Assembly: GCF_017601095.1 (NCBI RefSeq)
Contig: NZ_JAGFUX010000004.1
Coordinates: 62,001 to 126,000, forward strand
Origin: Streptococcus suis
GTDB lineage: Bacteria; Bacillota; Bacilli; Lactobacillales; Streptococcaceae
DNA length: 64,000 nt
Direction of reading: 5' to 3'
Position numbers and translations under genes: made by a program. The notes beneath the pieces are model-generated. The model was not told where the DNA came from, made no database searches, and saw nothing but the letters and a program-made list of their open reading frames with translations. This document shows, in pieces, positions 62,042-64,000 of the stretch; within the stretch, counting starts at the first letter, position 1, and every line of letters begins with the position of its first letter.

Positions 62042-62906
62042 TCAAATGGCTTATTTAGTAGGTATGATATTAGGAAATGGAGAAGTACAAAGGGATACCA
62101 ATTACACCACAGTTACGATAGAGCTACCCCATAAAAATTTACGAGATGATGAAGGGTTAGAAGTTTCAGTATATGTAAAAAGTAGTTTAGCTGATATTAG
62201 AAGTATTATTGAGCCGCTGTTAGGACATTCACTGCCTATTTCACAAACAAAGAATGTAACAAGGGTGTCTTTTACAAAGTCTAATGAAGATTATACTATG
62301 AGAGAGATTCTCAGATTTATTGGAAATGGTGTTCACCATTCAACTATGGTAATGAATGATGAATTATTTAATATGACTATTGATGAGAAGAAGGAATTGC
62401 TCAGAGGGGTAGCAGACGTGACTGGCTACATTAGGAAAAGTAATCTGGCTTTTGGTCAAGATGGATGTCATAGAGTGTACATTGAGATTCCTGGTAACTG
62501 GCAATTTGTTATAGATATAGCTAATATGTTGAAAACATTAGATATACCCGTTCAAACAATAGATTTTGGTCATCCTAACTTCAGAGATTCTAATTTAAAA
62601 AAATATAGGCAAGGAAAAACGAAATATTGGAAAAAGGAACACCAGGTTAAAATATGGGCAAATGAGTTTCTACCTATAGGATTTAATGTTGTTCACAAGC
62701 AAAGGGCATTAGAACGATATGCAGAAGAATTACTTGATTATTTAGATGAAAATAAAACCCATCAATTCTATTGGGAGAAAGCTGTTAGGTTAAGAAGCAA
62801 GCCGATTCACCCAATGGAAAATGATGATAGTTTACCAGAAAAAATAAGAGGAAAGCATTTTGATTCATGGACTCAATTAGCAAAAGAGTTAGGATATGGC
62901 GAATAA
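62034..62906 (+). CDS. free-standing two-motif LAGLIDADG protein with altered catalytic residues
   Basis: The 290-residue protein has a first LAGLIDADG motif LVGMILGNG (8-16) and a second, LRGVADVTG (123-131), about 115 residues apart as in single-chain pseudo-dimers. The eighth motif position, normally the metal-binding Asp or Glu, is Asn15 in the first and Thr130 in the second. Cleavage by this fold is thus unlikely, while DNA recognition may remain. It is not inside an intein or intron. The ATG at 62034 is preferred to a TTG at 62028 from spacing to GAGG. It overlaps the methyltransferase and nuclease genes. Confidence 0.75.
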   Translation: MNNQMAYLVGMILGNGEVQRDTNYTTVTIELPHKNLRDDEGLEVSVYVKSSLADIRSIIEPLLGHSLPISQTKNVTRVSFTKSNEDYTMREILRFIGNGVHHSTMVMNDELFNMTIDEKKELLRGVADVTGYIRKSNLAFGQDGCHRVYIEIPGNWQFVIDIANMLKTLDIPVQTIDFGHPNFRDSNLKKYRQGKTKYWKKEHQVKIWANEFLPIGFNVVHKQRALERYAEELLDYLDENKTHQFYWEKAVRLRSKPIHPMENDDSLPEKIRGKHFDSWTQLAKELGYGE

Positions 62907-63399
62907 GGTAAGAAGTGAATTTGAGTTATACCCAGGTATGGTCAAATGGTTAGATACATACCTTAGGGAAAAGTTTAAAAACAAGAGGTGTGAAGTATTT
63001 GTATTAGATTGTCACTCCGTATATTTAGATTCAATTTTAAATAAATATGATGTAATACAATATTTTCCACAAGTTGTTGGATTGAAAATTGAAATTGATG
63101 TTTTGGGGATTGTAAGATGGAAAGATAGAGCTGAAATCTATTTTGTTGAAGCGAAAAAGACAGCGTTAACTCTTCAAAATTTAGGACAATTATTGATATA
63201 TTGTAAACTTTGTAATCCCGAAGAAGCATATTTATTATCATCTGATGGGTTAGGGAGCCTACAAAAAGTTTTAATCAATTTAAAAAGAGAAGATTTGCTT
63301 GATTATGGGAGTGGAAAACGAATAAAAAAAATTAATGTAGCCAGATGGGATATTTCGAAGGATGGAGTAGATAATCATTCTATCATACCTAAAATATAG
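62896..63399 (+). CDS. small PD-(D/E)XK-type nuclease
   Basis: The 167-residue protein has the core IEIDVLGIVRWKDRAEIYFVEAKK: Asp68, then Glu85-Ala-Lys87, with Gln98 in NLGQLLIY on the following helix, plus an acidic N-terminal helix (SEFELYPGMVKWL). This is the PD-(D/E)XK arrangement found in many restriction enzymes. It is short and shows no added DNA-reading domain. It overlaps the LAGLIDADG gene by 11 bases, so the two should be made together, and I infer that it is the cutting subunit. Confidence 0.75.
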   Translation: MANKVRSEFELYPGMVKWLDTYLREKFKNKRCEVFVLDCHSVYLDSILNKYDVIQYFPQVVGLKIEIDVLGIVRWKDRAEIYFVEAKKTALTLQNLGQLLIYCKLCNPEEAYLLSSDGLGSLQKVLINLKREDLLDYGSGKRIKKINVARWDISKDGVDNHSIIPKI

Positions 63400-63437
63400 A
63401 GTTTTGTGGTTTAAAAAGGGATTGCTTGAATTAGAAG

Positions 63438-63605
63438 ATGGGCACACTTAATGCTGTAAAGCAGGATGCCTTCTACGATAAACGCGTCCAACTAGAAACG
63501 ATTTCTCCAACTGGCAAAATAGTTTCCGTTACTGAATGGTTTGTGGTAGAATTAGAACAGATTGAACAAAAAATAAATGAGCTTTTTAAACAACTAAATT
63601 TATGA
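63438..63605 (+). pseudogene. C-terminal remnant of the gene cut by the restriction-modification block
   Basis: A 55-residue frame (MGTLNAVKQDAFYDKRVQLE ... LEQIEQKINELFKQLNL) has a TAG two codons before its ATG and no ribosome site. Its composition is like the host. The amphipathic helix at the end looks like the C-terminus of a larger protein. I read it as the 3' part of the gene whose 5' part is at 59598-59903. Confidence 0.45.
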
Positions 63606-63637
63606 TATCTTATCAGCTAAAACAAAGGAGAATATTT

Positions 63638-63727
63638 ATGATGGGAGCATTTCTATTTTTTACATTTGCGATTTGTTATCTGGTGGGCTGTATCGCCATA
63701 GCGATTGGTCTCAGACGTAGGAAGTAG
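63638..63727 (+). CDS. 29-residue hydrophobic peptide
   Basis: ATG at 63638 has AAAGGAG in front at good spacing. The peptide is one membrane helix (FLFFTFAICYLVGCIAIAIG) ended by LRRRK. Only 12 bases separate it from the next small gene, whose product ends similarly (LFGRRK). It is too short for a firm call; the strong ribosome site is the main support. Confidence 0.5.
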   Translation: MMGAFLFFTFAICYLVGCIAIAIGLRRRK

Positions 63728-63739
63728 GAGGAAAGACAA

Positions 63740-63865
63740 ATGGAAGAACTCTTTATGAAACTCTTTATTTGGATTTTTATCTTACTCTGGTCCTCACCTG
63801 TAATCATTATCGCATTGGCAGGTGGTTGGGTCATTTTATGCCTATTGTTTGGCAGAAGGAAATAA
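63740..63865 (+). CDS. 41-residue hydrophobic peptide
   Basis: ATG at 63740 follows AGGAGG. The peptide MEELFMKLFIWIFILLWSSP continues as a second hydrophobic stretch (VIIIALAGGWVILCLLF) and ends GRRK. It forms a pair with the 29-residue peptide upstream. Function unknown; small membrane peptides of this kind may be regulators, toxins or transporter subunits. Confidence 0.5.
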   Translation: MEELFMKLFIWIFILLWSSPVIIIALAGGWVILCLLFGRRK

Positions 63866-63942
63866 TGATATTGAAGCCTTGCAAAAGAATGTAACCTATC
63901 GTAAAATGGTAGTATATTTCAGATATTCAGGAGGGGGTTGTT

Positions 63943-64000
63943 ATGCCTTACCGTAAATTAACATCAAGCGATCGGACTTTTATCAAAGGGCAGACGGATC
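63943..64000 (+). CDS. 5' end of a gene that continues past the window
   Basis: ATG at 63943 has a strong AGGAGGGGG ribosome site and opens MPYRKLTSSDRTFIKGQTD. The frame is still open at the window edge. The product cannot be recognised from 19 residues. Confidence 0.5.
   Translation, partial: MPYRKLTSSDRTFIKGQTD

Larger units (their letters stand above)
59850..63430 (+). other. AT-rich acquired restriction-modification block
   Basis: From about 59850 the base composition drops visibly and AT-ending codons (ata, aga, aaa, tta) become common, returning to local style at about 63440. Three genes overlap in series (8 and 11 bases). Coding remnants lie on both sides. No transposase, integrase or direct terminal repeat is seen. 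Confidence 0.7.

Noticed and set aside
62034..62906. Intein or group I intron homing endonuclease
   Set aside because: The gene has its own start and ribosome site, is not inside a host protein frame, lacks splicing blocks, and its catalytic acids are replaced.
1..64000. tRNA or rRNA genes, complete insertion sequences, integrase genes
   Set aside because: Looked for by cloverleaf-like arms, CCA-type ends and transposase/recombinase motifs; none could be supported by reading alone.

Overview
The window looks like chromosomal DNA of a low-GC Firmicute of the genus Streptococcus, and I infer S. suis or a close relative. The reasons are the gene orders upp-clpP-ylbG-livJHMGF-acuB, tmk-holB-yabA-rsmI and msmR/aga-msmEFG-gtfA-dexB. 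A YSIRK-type signal peptide, LPXTG-type sorting signals, a MurE with the lysine-type DDPN signature, extended -10 promoters (TGnTATAAT) and CtsR/CodY-type boxes also fit. The species call is inference from sequence style; no database was searched.

Layout. 1-7.6 kb: the 3' end of a repeat-bearing LPXTG surface protein, holA, sodA, and on the minus strand a 1743-residue wall-anchored protein that joins a GH123-like domain to a sialidase-like domain. 7.7-14.8 kb: an aminotransferase, queA, a small membrane protein, nagB under two NagR-type operators, an ltrA-like gene broken by a nonsense codon, a palindromic intergenic repeat, a glutathionyl-hydroquinone reductase, a pseudouridine synthase and a glutathione peroxidase. 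14.8-21.3 kb (minus): a ferrichrome-type iron ABC transporter operon, murE, and four tandem paralogous small membrane proteins. 21.4-23.7 kb: two overlapping sulfur amino acid lyase genes. 23.9-33.3 kb: an AraC regulator divergent from a complete multiple-sugar-metabolism operon (aga-msmE-msmF-msmG-gtfA-dexB) whose intergenic gaps hold strong hairpins; the msmK ATPase gene is absent. 33.4-41.8 kb: upp, clpP, ylbG, the branched-chain amino acid transporter liv operon with two CodY-like boxes, an unusual tandem array of hairpins, and three small genes. 41.9-59.4 kb: xpaC/telA, a YitT protein, tmk-holB-yabA-rsmI, serC-GNAT-serA-ogt-arsC/spx-like, a cation efflux protein, exoA, a membrane protein of unknown function, an amino acid permease, a DUF975 protein, a CPBP protease and a DUF3885 protein.

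59.6-63.6 kb is the accessory part. A visibly AT-rich block carries three overlapping genes: (i) one polypeptide that fuses an EcoRI-type adenine methyltransferase to a complete cytosine-5 methyltransferase; (ii) a free-standing two-motif LAGLIDADG protein whose catalytic acidic residues are replaced by Asn and Thr; (iii) a small PD-(D/E)XK nuclease. I interpret this as a restriction-modification system in which a nuclease-dead LAGLIDADG pseudo-dimer supplies specificity for an asymmetric site, the small nuclease cuts, and the fused methyltransferase protects one strand by m6A and the other by m5C. Short coding remnants on both sides suggest it replaced the middle of an older gene. The window ends with two tiny hydrophobic peptides and the first codons of another gene.
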